Below are positions 49,599 through 58,460 of a stretch of 64,000 bases of DNA, in pieces. Below the pieces are notes generated by a model, which was not told the DNA's origin, did not search any database, and worked only from the letters and a program-made list of their open reading frames with translations. Where the stretch lies: the NCBI RefSeq assembly GCF_900103665.1, contig NZ_FNGY01000010.1:1-64000 (forward strand), written 5' to 3'. This DNA comes from Pedobacter steynii. GTDB taxonomy: Bacteria; Bacteroidota; Bacteroidia; Sphingobacteriales; Sphingobacteriaceae. The position numbers and the translations under genes were made by a program. The stretch's first letter is position 1, and the number at the start of each line of letters is the position of its first letter.

Positions 49599-51899
49599 AT
49601 GAAAAAAATACACCTTGTATTGGTTGTTCTATTATATACTTTTTTTTCTGCAAGCAGCTTTGCGGCAGACCTTTCAGAAGTTAAAGGTAAGATTACCGAT
49701 GGCAGTACTCAGGAGCCTTTGGTTGGCGCCACGATATATATAAGTGATTTAAAAGCAGTAACCACCACTAACAGTAAGGGAGAGTTTACTTTAAAAAATA
49801 TCCCTTCAAAAGGAAGGTTCCTGATGGAAGTCCGCTTTGTCGGATATAAAACCCATTCTCAAATGGTAGACCTTGCGACCATCAATACCTTAAGTATTGC
49901 GATGGAATCTTCAGTCATAGAGAGCGCAGAAGTCGTGATTACCGGATCTCCTTTCAGTTCCAATAATAAAACCAACAGTTTATCTGTGGTTACCGTTGGA
50001 AAAGATAAGCTGGCTCAGGCCGGAGGAACAAACCTGGTAGACGCGATTTCCAGAATTCCGGGTGTTTCGCAAGTCAGTACAGGAGGTGCGATTTCTAAGC
50101 CGACTATCCGAGGACTAGGTTATAACAGGGTGCTGACAATGGTAGACGGCGCAAGAGAGGAAGCCCAGCAATGGGGTGACGAACACGGGATTGAGGTAGA
50201 TCAGTTTTCGGCAGCAAGAGTGGAGATTTTAAAAGGACCTGCGAGTTTGCTTTATGGATCAGACGCTTTAGGTGGGGTTATTAATATCATTGATGATCTT
50301 GTTCCTCCTCCGGGAGTGTTCAACGGAGATTTTACCACTTCTTATGGAACTAATAATGGCCTTAGCGCCTCTTCGCTGATGATGCAGGGAAATGACAACG
50401 GATTTGTATACCGCGGTCGTGTATCTTATAAAAACGCCTATGGCTTTGCTTATAAAAATACAACGGTTCCGAACTCCGGATTTAACGAATTTAACCTCAA
50501 CGGAATGGTGGGGCTAAATAAGAGCTGGGGATATTCTCACCTGACCTTTTCCCGTTTCCATACCAATATAGGTCTTGTAGAAGATGGACCTAACGAGGAC
50601 GGTAATTTTGTGAATGAAGATGGAGAGGTCATTACAAAAGCAGAAGCACAGCAAAGAAGATTAGGCTTACCTTTTCAGAACATTAACCATTACCGCGCGG
50701 CATTGAACAGTAATTTCATCCTTGGCAAAGGACAATTGAAAACCACTTTTGCTTTTCAGCGGAACATGAGAAAGGAATTTGAAGAAAGTGCTGCTGAGCC
50801 CGGTTTGAATTTAAACCTGAACTCTTATACTTATGACGTAAAATATTACTTTCCGAATGCCGGTAAGTGGGAACCAGCAATTGGCGTTCAGGGCATGTAT
50901 CAGAAGAATGTCAATAAGGGTGATGAATTCCTGATCCCGGATTATAACAGCAATAACATTGGTGCCTTTGTATACCTGAAACGCAATTTTGAAAAAGGAG
51001 CGGTCAATATCGGTGCTCGCTATGACTACAAAAAAGTAAATGGTCAGGACCTTTCTGTAGATGGGGAGCAAGTATTTAATGGTTTTGATAACAAATTCTC
51101 TAATGTTTCCGGTTCCATAGGTTTTGCTTATGAGGTGGCCAAAAACCTGGTATTAAAAGGAAATGCAGGGTCGGGATTCAGAGCGCCAAATATTGCAGAA
51201 CTTGCAGCAAATGGTCGTCATGAGGGAACGTTCAGGTATGAAATCGGAAATAGCAAGCTAAAACAGGAAACCAGTTTACAGTTTGACCTTGGATTAGAGT
51301 ATACGGCTAAATATGTGACTTTCGGATTGAATGCTTATGCGAACAGAATCTTTAATTACATCTATCCGGGAAACTTCAATAAAGAAACAAAAGATCTGAC
51401 CAATGAGGCCGGTGAAGTAGAAACTTTGCCTGTTTACCGATTTGTACAAACGAAAGCAGACTTGATCGGTGGTGAAGCTTCTATGGACTTTCACCTCGTG
51501 AAATCACTACACTTTGAAAATTCCTTTGCTTACGTAAGGGGAATTAACCGTGCTGATGATTCTCCGCTGCCCTTTATTCCTGCCGCATCTATTAACAATG
51601 AATTGCGCTTTGAACCAAATATTAAAGGTCTTGCCGGTAGCTATGTTAAAGTTGGGGTAAGTAATGTATTAAAACAGGCGCGTTTTGATAGTTTTGAAAC
51701 ACAAACGGACGGTTATACTTTGTTGGATGCAGGAATAGGAGCATCTATCAATACTAAGAAGGGGAAACTGAATCTATGGGTGACAGGGCAGAATCTGCTG
51801 GATAAAAAATATTATAACCACCTGAGCAGGTATAAACCTGCCGGTATTTACAATACAGGACGTAATGTTACTTTCGGAATCAATGTTCCTTTTATGTAG
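49599..51899 (+). CDS. TonB-dependent receptor
   Basis: A 766-residue outer membrane receptor. Signal peptide (about 1-23), an N-terminal carboxypeptidase-D regulatory-like domain (about 28-110, VKGKITDGSTQEPLVGATIYISD), the plug domain (about 118-230, DAISRIPGVSQVSTGGAISKPTIRGLGYNRVLTMVDG) and a 22-strand barrel to the C-terminus (ending VTFGINVPFM). The plug resembles receptors for metals, cobalamin or siderophores rather than SusC (no SusC/RagA signature). A metal is suggested by the adjacent Cys/His protein but not proven. Carries its own -7 site and a strong terminator. Confidence 0.92.
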   Translation: MKKIHLVLVVLLYTFFSASSFAADLSEVKGKITDGSTQEPLVGATIYISDLKAVTTTNSKGEFTLKNIPSKGRFLMEVRFVGYKTHSQMVDLATINTLSIAMESSVIESAEVVITGSPFSSNNKTNSLSVVTVGKDKLAQAGGTNLVDAISRIPGVSQVSTGGAISKPTIRGLGYNRVLTMVDGAREEAQQWGDEHGIEVDQFSAARVEILKGPASLLYGSDALGGVINIIDDLVPPPGVFNGDFTTSYGTNNGLSASSLMMQGNDNGFVYRGRVSYKNAYGFAYKNTTVPNSGFNEFNLNGMVGLNKSWGYSHLTFSRFHTNIGLVEDGPNEDGNFVNEDGEVITKAEAQQRRLGLPFQNINHYRAALNSNFILGKGQLKTTFAFQRNMRKEFEESAAEPGLNLNLNSYTYDVKYYFPNAGKWEPAIGVQGMYQKNVNKGDEFLIPDYNSNNIGAFVYLKRNFEKGAVNIGARYDYKKVNGQDLSVDGEQVFNGFDNKFSNVSGSIGFAYEVAKNLVLKGNAGSGFRAPNIAELAANGRHEGTFRYEIGNSKLKQETSLQFDLGLEYTAKYVTFGLNAYANRIFNYIYPGNFNKETKDLTNEAGEVETLPVYRFVQTKADLIGGEASMDFHLVKSLHFENSFAYVRGINRADDSPLPFIPAASINNELRFEPNIKGLAGSYVKVGVSNVLKQARFDSFETQTDGYTLLDAGIGASINTKKGKLNLWVTGQNLLDKKYYNHLSRYKPAGIYNTGRNVTFGINVPFM

Positions 51900-51918
51900 A
51901 AGAACGTAGTTTTAGATC

Positions 51919-51962
51919 AAAAAGAGCCGGTAGCACAATTTGTACTACCGGCTCTTTTTTTT
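51919..51962 (+). terminator. Terminator after the TonB receptor gene
   Basis: AAAAAGAGCCGGTAG (51919-51933) pairs with CTACCGGCTCTTTTT (51945-51959), a 15-bp stem with more T following. It also works in reverse for hutH on the minus strand. Confidence 0.9.
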
Positions 51963-52000
51963 CAAAATAAAAGGGTATAGACCTCCTTATGAGGGAAGTA

Positions 52001-53488
52001 TTAAATCTTTTCTGTCCTTAGGAAGGTTACAGAAGCCGCAATGTCTGTCGCTAGTAAACGATCTGCATCATTAAAAGAAACTACTTTTCTATAATTGGCA
52101 ATCAATGCTTCAATAGCCTGAGAAGAAGCCAAAGGTTTTCTTAAATCCAATGCCTGTGCTGCGGTTAACAATTCAATTGCTAAAATTCTTTCCAGGTTGT
52201 TCACTACCCGCAGGCATTTCGTTGCCGCATTTGCACCCATACTCACGTGATCTTCCTGCCCGTTGCTGGAAACGATGCTGTCTACTGATGCCGGTGTGCA
52301 CAGTTGTTTGTTTTCACTGGCAATCGATGCCGCGGTATATTGCGTAATCATCAAACCTGAGTTTAAACCTGCATCTTTTACCAGGAATGGAGGTAATCCC
52401 CTTTGTCCTGAAATCAACTGGAAGGTTCTTCTTTCGGAAATAGATCCGAATTCAGCAAGCGCAATACATAGAAAATCTAAAGTTAAGGCCAAAGGCTGAC
52501 CATGAAAGTTACCTGCAGAGATGATGCGGTCTTCATCCGGAAATACATTTGGATTATCCGTTACGGAATTGATTTCTGTTTCAAAAACAGACTGTATATA
52601 ATTGATGCTGTCTTTACTTGCACCATGGACCTGAGGTACACAGCGGAAAGAATATGGATCCTGGGTTTGTTTTCCTTCACGTTTGATCAGCTCACTTCCA
52701 CTTAGCCATTTGCTGATATTTTGTGCCGTATGTACCTGTCCCGCATGTGGTCTGATGACATGACTAAAAGTATCAAAAGGATCAATTCTACAATCAAATC
52801 CATCTATAGAGATCGCTGCAATGGCATCCGCCCATTTCGCCAGGCTTTGTGCTTTAAGCAAGCAAAAAACGCCATAAGAACTCATAAACTGGGTGCCATT
52901 GATCAGTGCCAGACCTTCTTTCGACTGAAGTTTTAAGGTTTCCCATCCTAAAGTCTGATATAGGTCTTTAGTACTGGTTTTTACCCCTTTATAAAGCACT
53001 ATACCTTCTCCAATTAATGGCAATGCCAGGTGGGCAAGAGGGGCAAGGTCGCCGGAAGCGCCTAAAGAACCCTGGGTATAGATCACAGGTAAGATATCAT
53101 TGTTGTAAAAATCCACAAGACGCTGAACAGTCGTTAGTGCAATTGCAGAATGGCCATAGCTCAGGGACTGTATTTTCAGCAGCAACATTAAGCGTACAAT
53201 GTCAGGGGATACTTCTTCTCCTGTTCCGCAAGCATGCGATAGTAACAGGTTGTGTTGTAGCTGAGAAAGTTTCTCAGATTCGATCTCTACATTTTGTAAA
53301 TAACCAAATCCGGTATTGATTCCATATATAGGGCCATCGTGACGTTTAAGTTTGTCGTCCAGATAGTTTCTGCATTTTTCTATTTTAGCAAGGGCCGCAT
53401 CGGATAATTGTAGGGTTTGTTTTTCTGTGATGATCTCTGCAATTTGCGACAGTGATAATCTTTCCAAACCTATTTGGTAAGTGCTCAT
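52001..53488 (-). CDS. hutH: Histidine ammonia-lyase
   Basis: A 495-residue HAL, the first step of histidine degradation (His to urocanate and ammonia). The MIO prosthetic group forms from the Ala-Ser-Gly in GSLGASGDLAPLAHLAL (about 142-158). The catalytic Tyr loop is near GPIYGINTGFG (about 56-66), and the QDPYSFRCVPQVHGA segment (about 276-290) fits the family. Full length. It is on the same strand as hutU but 3 kb away, with a plus-strand Cys/His-TonB pair between, so the two hut genes are not one operon. Confidence 0.95.
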   Translation of the reverse strand: MSTYQIGLERLSLSQIAEIITEKQTLQLSDAALAKIEKCRNYLDDKLKRHDGPIYGINTGFGYLQNVEIESEKLSQLQHNLLLSHACGTGEEVSPDIVRLMLLLKIQSLSYGHSAIALTTVQRLVDFYNNDILPVIYTQGSLGASGDLAPLAHLALPLIGEGIVLYKGVKTSTKDLYQTLGWETLKLQSKEGLALINGTQFMSSYGVFCLLKAQSLAKWADAIAAISIDGFDCRIDPFDTFSHVIRPHAGQVHTAQNISKWLSGSELIKREGKQTQDPYSFRCVPQVHGASKDSINYIQSVFETEINSVTDNPNVFPDEDRIISAGNFHGQPLALTLDFLCIALAEFGSISERRTFQLISGQRGLPPFLVKDAGLNSGLMITQYTAASIASENKQLCTPASVDSIVSSNGQEDHVSMGANAATKCLRVVNNLERILAIELLTAAQALDLRKPLASSQAIEALIANYRKVVSFNDADRLLATDIAASVTFLRTEKI

Positions 53489-53504
53489 ACTTTTTATATT
53501 TCTG

Positions 53505-53512
53505 CAAAATTA
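53505..53512 (-). promoter_or_regulatory. -7 promoter element of hutH
   Basis: The minus strand reads TAATTTTG, an exact TAnnTTTG, 16 bases before the hutH start codon. The -33 element is unclear. Confidence 0.5.
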
Positions 53513-53574
53513 TAAATAATGCTTAAGTTTAGAACTTTCGATCCCTTTTATTGTTTTTTCCTAAAATCTCATCT

Positions 53575-54564
53575 ATGTTCTACCAGAAAATCTCACTTTA
53601 CTTTTTATTACTTTTTGCCGCAACAGCTGTCAGAGCCCAGCAAACGGATACTTTGTCTATCACTTTAGAAAATGTTAAATACAATTATCCCGTAAAATAT
53701 TTCCCAATCCATACAGAAGGGCAGGACTTGCGGATGGCCTATATGGATGTTGCACCGCTGAATGCACCAAACGGAAGAACGGTTGTGCTCTTGCATGGGA
53801 AGAACTTTGGAGGGTATTACTGGACAAATACCATTAAAGCATTAAGAGAAAGAGGATTCAGGGTAATTGTTCCTGACCAGATTGGTTTTGGGAAATCCTC
53901 AAAAGCCTTCATTCATTATAGTTTTCACCAGATGGCCCGTTGGAATAAAGCATTGCTCGATACCCTAGGCATTCAAAAAGCCAGTATCCTTGGTCATTCT
54001 ATGGGAGGAATGCTGGCTACCCGGTTTGCCTTATTATATCCGGAAAGTACAGAGAAATTATTATTGGAAAACCCAATCGGACTGGAAGATTACAGGAGTT
54101 TTATTCCTTATGTAAGTACAGACGATCAATATAAAACAGAGTTAAAAGCCACTGCCGAGAGCACTAAAAAATACTACCAGAGTTCTTACTTTACCGTTTG
54201 GAAACCAGAATATGATGAATTGGTCCGTATTGCCGGAGGGGTAACCAATAGCGCTGATTTCCCAAGATGGGCCAGGGTTGCCGCAATGACTTTTACCATG
54301 ATCTATGAGCAACCGGTCGTACATGAGTTTATCAATGTCCGTGTTCCTACCATATTGTTTATCGGTAAGGAAGACAAGACCATCGTAGGAAAAGGCTTAC
54401 TCAGCCCGGATCAGCAAGCTTTACATGGACAATACCGCTTCCTTGGAAAGCAAACTGCGGCGAAAATCCCAGGTGCCAAGATTGTTGAATTTGAAGGCTG
54501 TGGGCACATCCCTCATATAGAAATACCCACAGAATTCAACGTTGCCTTATTGGGCAGTTTATAG
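53575..54564 (+). CDS. Alpha/beta hydrolase, secreted
   Basis: A 329-residue alpha/beta-hydrolase with a signal peptide (MFYQKISLYFLLLFAATAVRA). The nucleophile elbow is LGHSMGGMLA (about 139-148), the oxyanion-hole segment VLLHGKNFGGYYW (about 72-84), and the His is in EGCGHIPHIEIP near the C-terminus. Substrate is unknown; family members are esterases, lipases, epoxide hydrolases or dehalogenases, and the extended cap (about 165-255) might be used to tell them apart. The ATG at 53575 was chosen over a TTG 24 bases upstream. Its last six bases overlap the convergent MtfA-like gene. Confidence 0.85.
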   Translation: MFYQKISLYFLLLFAATAVRAQQTDTLSITLENVKYNYPVKYFPIHTEGQDLRMAYMDVAPLNAPNGRTVVLLHGKNFGGYYWTNTIKALRERGFRVIVPDQIGFGKSSKAFIHYSFHQMARWNKALLDTLGIQKASILGHSMGGMLATRFALLYPESTEKLLLENPIGLEDYRSFIPYVSTDDQYKTELKATAESTKKYYQSSYFTVWKPEYDELVRIAGGVTNSADFPRWARVAAMTFTMIYEQPVVHEFINVRVPTILFIGKEDKTIVGKGLLSPDQQALHGQYRFLGKQTAAKIPGAKIVEFEGCGHIPHIEIPTEFNVALLGSL

Positions 54565-55338
54565 TTCTTTTTTTGCCAGGTCCTGTAAAAACATCATGGA
54601 CAAGCTGTCATAAAGCTCCGGATGTTTCGATTTGAACTGATCTGGTTTCTCAAAGAAATACTCCGATACCACGGCAAAAAACTCTGCCTCATTGGTAATC
54701 GCATAAGGGTTAATGTCTGATTTTCCCTGTTCAATTTTATGCATCTCCTCATGGATCATTTTGATCCATGGGATGGTGTACTCATGTTTCATCAGGTTTT
54801 CCGGAACCCCATCTGTTGCCCCGTCTGATTTATCCACCAGGTGTACAAATTCATGGATGGCGGTATTCTCCTTGTCTGCTGCATTGGAAAAGCCTTGCTG
54901 CAATGCTGATCTCGATAAGATCATTTGTCCGTTCATATAACCGGTTCCCACCATACCCAGGATATTCCGGTCTCCTCCTTCATACTGAAAGTCTTTATTA
55001 AAGGTATCCGGATACAACAGTACGTTCGTCAGGTTATCATATCTCCAGTCTTCAAAGCCAAAGACGGGGATCACTGCACTCGATGCAATCAGCAGTTTAT
55101 CCAATACCGTGATGGGGGTACCCACGCCTTCCACATGTATCCCGCTCAAAAAGGCAGAGATTCTGTGCTCAAATCTGATTCGGTCATCTACCGTCAGGTG
55201 CTGGTAATAGGTCACATGCTGGAATAGCAGTTGTTTGTCGGCCTCACTAAGGCTCACATAATTTTTATGGTTATCTTTTCTGAAGATGAAATAGATCACC
55301 AGTAAAAGGATCGGAATAAGGATAAAAAAGGCCTGCAT
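54559..55338 (-). CDS. mtfA: Zinc-dependent peptidase, MtfA (M90) family
   Basis: A 259-residue protein with an N-terminal membrane anchor (about 2-18, FFILIPILLLVIYFIF) and an M90 metallopeptidase domain. The zinc site is HEFVH in TAIHEFVHLVDKSDG (about 165-180), with a third ligand expected later near FFAVVSEYFFEKP. In E. coli MtfA modulates the glucose-PTS repressor Mlc; no such partner is known here and that role should not be carried over. It ends four bases before the next minus-strand oxidoreductase start, so the two are probably co-transcribed. Confidence 0.85.
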   Translation of the reverse strand: MQAFFILIPILLLVIYFIFRKDNHKNYVSLSEADKQLLFQHVTYYQHLTVDDRIRFEHRISAFLSGIHVEGVGTPITVLDKLLIASSAVIPVFGFEDWRYDNLTNVLLYPDTFNKDFQYEGGDRNILGMVGTGYMNGQMILSRSALQQGFSNAADKENTAIHEFVHLVDKSDGATDGVPENLMKHEYTIPWIKMIHEEMHKIEQGKSDINPYAITNEAEFFAVVSEYFFEKPDQFKSKHPELYDSLSMMFLQDLAKKEL

Positions 55339-55341
55339 AGA

Positions 55342-56355
55342 TTAAGCTTCGAGGATTTCCAGTTGAGTAATCACTTGTTCCTCGGTTACCGGGTAAGTTT
55401 GCTGATGAGCGATGCTTTGGTATACGGCTTCAAACAGGGGCAGGTAGCTTCCTCTTAAAGATGGAATGTCCTGTTTCGTTTTGTTTCCCTGTTCATCAAT
55501 TAAGGTCAGCTTTCCTTCGGTTCCGACGGCTTCAAAGCCATAAGCAGGATCAGAAACTTTCATCCCTTTCAGCAATTGCTCTTCCTGGGAATCCGCTCTT
55601 ACTTTATGTAAAGAACCATTGGTGCCATTGATCACAAAAGCTGGTAAAGCATCTACCACCATCATATTGGAATGAACAAATACATTGACGCTATTTGGGT
55701 AGCTCAGGTGAATAGAAAAATAATCATCCACCTTTGTATCTACACGGTTCTTTCCTAAAATTTTATGAAAAGAATCCGGCTTTCCGAAAATGCTTAAGGC
55801 CTGATCCAGCAAATGCGGCCCAAGATCATACATAAGGCCACTCGCTGCTACCGGCTCTTCTTTAAAGCTTTTTACTCCGATAGTAGAGCGGTATCTGTCG
55901 TAACGGAAATGAACCTCACTCAGCTTCCCTAATTTTCCACTTTCAATGACCTGGCGTACTGCGGTAAAATCGCTATCCCATCTTCTGTTTTGATAGAAAA
56001 GCACTTTTTTATCCAGCTGTTTTGCAAGGTTAAAAATTTCTTTTGCTTCCGCAGAGCTGGCGGCGAAAGGTTTTTCTACTAAAATATGTTTTCCAGCAGC
56101 CAATGCTTTTTTGGCGTAGTCGTAATGCGTATTGTTTGGCGTATTGATGATGATCAGCTCAATCTTTTCATCTCCGATTAATTCGTCAATGCTGTTATAA
56201 CTGATGATTCCAGGATAATCGTTTTCTGCATGCTTATGGTTTCTCTCTGTTATTGCATGTAGTTTAAAACCAGGATGGGCATGTACAAATGGAGCGTGAA
56301 AGACTTTTCCTGACATTCCATAGGCCATCAGCCCTGTTATTATTTCTTTTTCCAT
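55342..56355 (-). CDS. Gfo/Idh/MocA family oxidoreductase
   Basis: A 337-residue NAD(P)-dependent oxidoreductase. N-terminal Rossmann fold (about 1-125, ITGLMAYGMSGKVFHAPFVHAHPGF, with the EKPFA motif at about 95-99) and a C-terminal alpha/beta domain (about 130-335, including GLMYDLGPHLLDQAL around 180). Family members oxidise sugars and cyclitols or act on related substrates, and the set is too diverse to name a reaction. Relatives with this N-terminal HAPF pattern are common in Bacteroidota. It is upstream of the MtfA-like gene by three bases. Confidence 0.9.
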   Translation of the reverse strand: MEKEIITGLMAYGMSGKVFHAPFVHAHPGFKLHAITERNHKHAENDYPGIISYNSIDELIGDEKIELIIINTPNNTHYDYAKKALAAGKHILVEKPFAASSAEAKEIFNLAKQLDKKVLFYQNRRWDSDFTAVRQVIESGKLGKLSEVHFRYDRYRSTIGVKSFKEEPVAASGLMYDLGPHLLDQALSIFGKPDSFHKILGKNRVDTKVDDYFSIHLSYPNSVNVFVHSNMMVVDALPAFVINGTNGSLHKVRADSQEEQLLKGMKVSDPAYGFEAVGTEGKLTLIDEQGNKTKQDIPSLRGSYLPLFEAVYQSIAHQQTYPVTEEQVITQLEILEA

Positions 56356-56450
56356 AAGTAATCTGTTTGCTGCTTTTATTACGCTAAAAATAACAAAAAC
56401 GGTTTACTTAACGCTTAATCTTAATGTAATAAAGCACAAAAGCTAATTTG

Positions 56451-56458
56451 TATCTTTG
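56451..56458 (+). promoter_or_regulatory. -7 promoter element just before the small unknown gene
   Basis: TATCTTTG ends four bases before the ATG at 56463, so a leaderless transcript is predicted, as for hisS. No -33 TTTG is well placed. Confidence 0.45.
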
Positions 56459-56462
56459 TCGC

Positions 56463-56807
56463 ATGAAACCTGCAGAAATACACGCGAAATGGAAAGTTTT
56501 GCAACAAAAGATAGCTCAGGAGTTCGATTCTGATATCCCCGATTTAAAGGTCATGCTATTTTTAATCGGTGTGCAGGAATTGGGCAAAGGACCTGGCAAG
56601 TACAGTAAACGTCAAAAGGAGGAGCTGATGCATATCGCTACCTGCCGTTTGTTAAGTGAAATGGGATTCTATGAACTGGAAGGACTGGATCAGGATGGAT
56701 GGCCACATTGGAAACTGGTAAAACCCGTCCCTTCATTTGCAATGATGGAGCAGGAGTTACTCTTAAAATCTCTGGCGATCCATTATTTTGAGGACATCTA
56801 TTCTTAA
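56463..56807 (+). CDS. Hypothetical protein, 114 residues
   Basis: A 114-residue soluble protein with no signal peptide or membrane segment and no motif I recognise. Helical in character, with a conserved-looking mid-section (LMFLIGVQELGKGPGKYSKRQKEELMHIATCRLLSEMGF pattern, about 28-72) containing a Gly-rich GKGPGKYSK turn. The ATG at 56463 was chosen over a TTG at 56448 that falls upstream of the promoter element. It stands alone, divergent from the oxidoreductase gene, and ends at a bidirectional hairpin. Confidence 0.72.
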   Translation: MKPAEIHAKWKVLQQKIAQEFDSDIPDLKVMLFLIGVQELGKGPGKYSKRQKEELMHIATCRLLSEMGFYELEGLDQDGWPHWKLVKPVPSFAMMEQELLLKSLAIHYFEDIYS

Positions 56808-56837
56808 AATAAGAACCCGAAAAATAAAATACAATAA

Positions 56838-56868
56838 AAAACCCGAAGTACTGAGTACGACGGGTTTT
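56838..56868. terminator. Bidirectional terminator
   Basis: AAAACCCG (56838-56845) pairs with CGGGTTTT (56861-56868), with an inner GTAC/GTAC stem (56848-56858). A-rich and T-rich flanks allow it to end the small plus-strand gene and the minus-strand OmpA lipoprotein gene. Confidence 0.8.
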
Positions 56869-56898
56869 CGTTTTTATAGGTAGATGTAAATGTGCGTG

Positions 56899-57579
56899 TT
56901 ATTTGCCTTGTTGTTTGGCTTGTTGTTTCAATTGATCGTTAGCAACGATAACTACTTCAACCCTACGGTTAGCAGCTCTTCCTGCGTCAGTAGTATTGTC
57001 TGCAATTGGTTCAGAGAAACCTTTTCCTACCGTGATTAAACGTGAAGAAGGAACGCCCTGAGAAACTGCATAAGCTTTAACCGCAGCAGCTCTTCTTTCA
57101 GAAAGGCTCATGTTATAAGTCTCTGTACCTTTATTATCAGTATGACCAATTACTTTAATGTCTGTTCCAGGATATTGATTGATCGAGCCAGCCAAAGATT
57201 GGATGTTTGTTTTTGCTGCAGCTGTTAAGTCAGATTTATCAAAACCAAATAGGATACCGCTATCAAATTTAACAATGATACCTTCTCCTTCACGGATTAC
57301 TTCAGCATTAGGGATTGCATTTTGAATCTCAGCAGCTTGTTTGTCCATTCTTTTTCCAATAAATCCACCGGCAGTACCACCTACAGCGGCACCAATGATA
57401 GCTCCAACGGCAGTATTACCTGCTTTTTTGCCTATAATAGCACCTAGAACACCACCTGCAGCAGCACCGATACCAGCTCCTTTTTGGGTTTTAGTTAAAC
57501 TATCGCAACCTTGAAATGTCATTGCACCCATGGCTAAAGCGATACTAAATGTTGCTATTTTAAATTTTGAAGTAATCAT
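56899..57579 (-). CDS. OmpA family lipoprotein with glycine-zipper domain
   Basis: A 226-residue lipoprotein: lipobox TFQGC (Cys about residue 25), a glycine-zipper region (about 34-75, GAGIGAAAGGVLGAIIG and GAIIGAAVGGTAGGFIG) that could form or span membrane, and an OmpA peptidoglycan-binding domain (about 100-215) with IGHTDNKGTETYNMSLSERRA and the terminal NRRVEV. It should link the outer membrane to peptidoglycan. The ATG at 57579 was chosen, because the upstream TTG extension MASGLIKALSKINNK would precede a complete signal peptide. High-expression codon bias is visible, similar to the OmpA gene at 18.2 kb. Confidence 0.9.
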   Translation of the reverse strand: MITSKFKIATFSIALAMGAMTFQGCDSLTKTQKGAGIGAAAGGVLGAIIGKKAGNTAVGAIIGAAVGGTAGGFIGKRMDKQAAEIQNAIPNAEVIREGEGIIVKFDSGILFGFDKSDLTAAAKTNIQSLAGSINQYPGTDIKVIGHTDNKGTETYNMSLSERRAAAVKAYAVSQGVPSSRLITVGKGFSEPIADNTTDAGRAANRRVEVVIVANDQLKQQAKQQGK

Positions 57580-57761
57580 AATCTTATTATTTATTTTACT
57601 CAGAGCTTTAATCAAACCTGATGCCAATCTTATTGTTTTGTAAAATTATTGTGTCATGTGAATATTTTAACACTCAAATGTCGGTCAAAAGGTCATTTTA
57701 GCGGAGCTGCCAATCAAACACTGACTACAATTCTGTACAACTGGAAATAAGGATTTCTGTT

Positions 57762-58460
57762 TTATCCGGAAAAATAGGCTTCCAATTCCATCAAAGTATT
57801 TTCATTGGTGCGGAGATCTTTAATGATCAATCCTTTTTCCATGAGAATAATCCGGTCGCAAACATCTGTCACATGATTCAGGTCATGACTGGAGATCAGG
57901 GTGGTCATGTTCCGCTCCTGTTTCAATGATTTGATCAGTGCCTTTAATCTGATTTGCGTAGTCGGATCCAGGTTAGCGAAAGGCTCATCCAATACCAGTA
58001 ACTCGGGCGCCTGCATCAATGCTGCGGCAATGCCTACCTTATTCTGATTGCCTTTTGAAAAATCCCGTATGTACTTCCCTTTATCCAGAATCTCTCCATT
58101 AAAAAACTCATGAAACTGCTCCAGGTAATCCATCACATGGGCAACACTCATCTTGTGCAGGCTTCCAATAAATACAAAATACTCTTCTGAAGTCAGGTAA
58201 TCGATCAGATAACCTTCATCAAGGTAAGAAGCGGTATAATCTTTCCATTGGCCATCATGCGCTACCTGTTCCCCCTTAGATAAGATTTCTCCCTGATCCG
58301 GGCGAATCAGGTCAAGTAACATTCTGAATAACGTTGTTTTTCCAGCACCATTATTACCCACGATCCCAACAGTTTCGCCTGCATTAATCTGTAAATCGTT
58401 AATGTTTACAACGGTTCTGTTACCGTATGTCTTTTGTAATTTTGAAATTTCTAAAATCAT
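57762..58460 (-). CDS. ABC transporter ATP-binding protein
   Basis: A 232-residue ABC ATPase. Walker A GNNGAGKTTLF (about 36-46), Q-loop region SYLDEG (about 78), signature SKGNQNKVGIAAAL (about 134-147), Walker B LLVLDEPFANLDP (about 153-165) and His-switch SSHDLNH (about 190-196). It overlaps the upstream permease gene by four bases (ATGA), showing translational coupling; the pair is the DUF5687-type system. Substrate unknown. Confidence 0.92.
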   Translation of the reverse strand: MILEISKLQKTYGNRTVVNINDLQINAGETVGIVGNNGAGKTTLFRMLLDLIRPDQGEILSKGEQVAHDGQWKDYTASYLDEGYLIDYLTSEEYFVFIGSLHKMSVAHVMDYLEQFHEFFNGEILDKGKYIRDFSKGNQNKVGIAAALMQAPELLVLDEPFANLDPTTQIRLKALIKSLKQERNMTTLISSHDLNHVTDVCDRIILMEKGLIIKDLRTNENTLMELEAYFSG

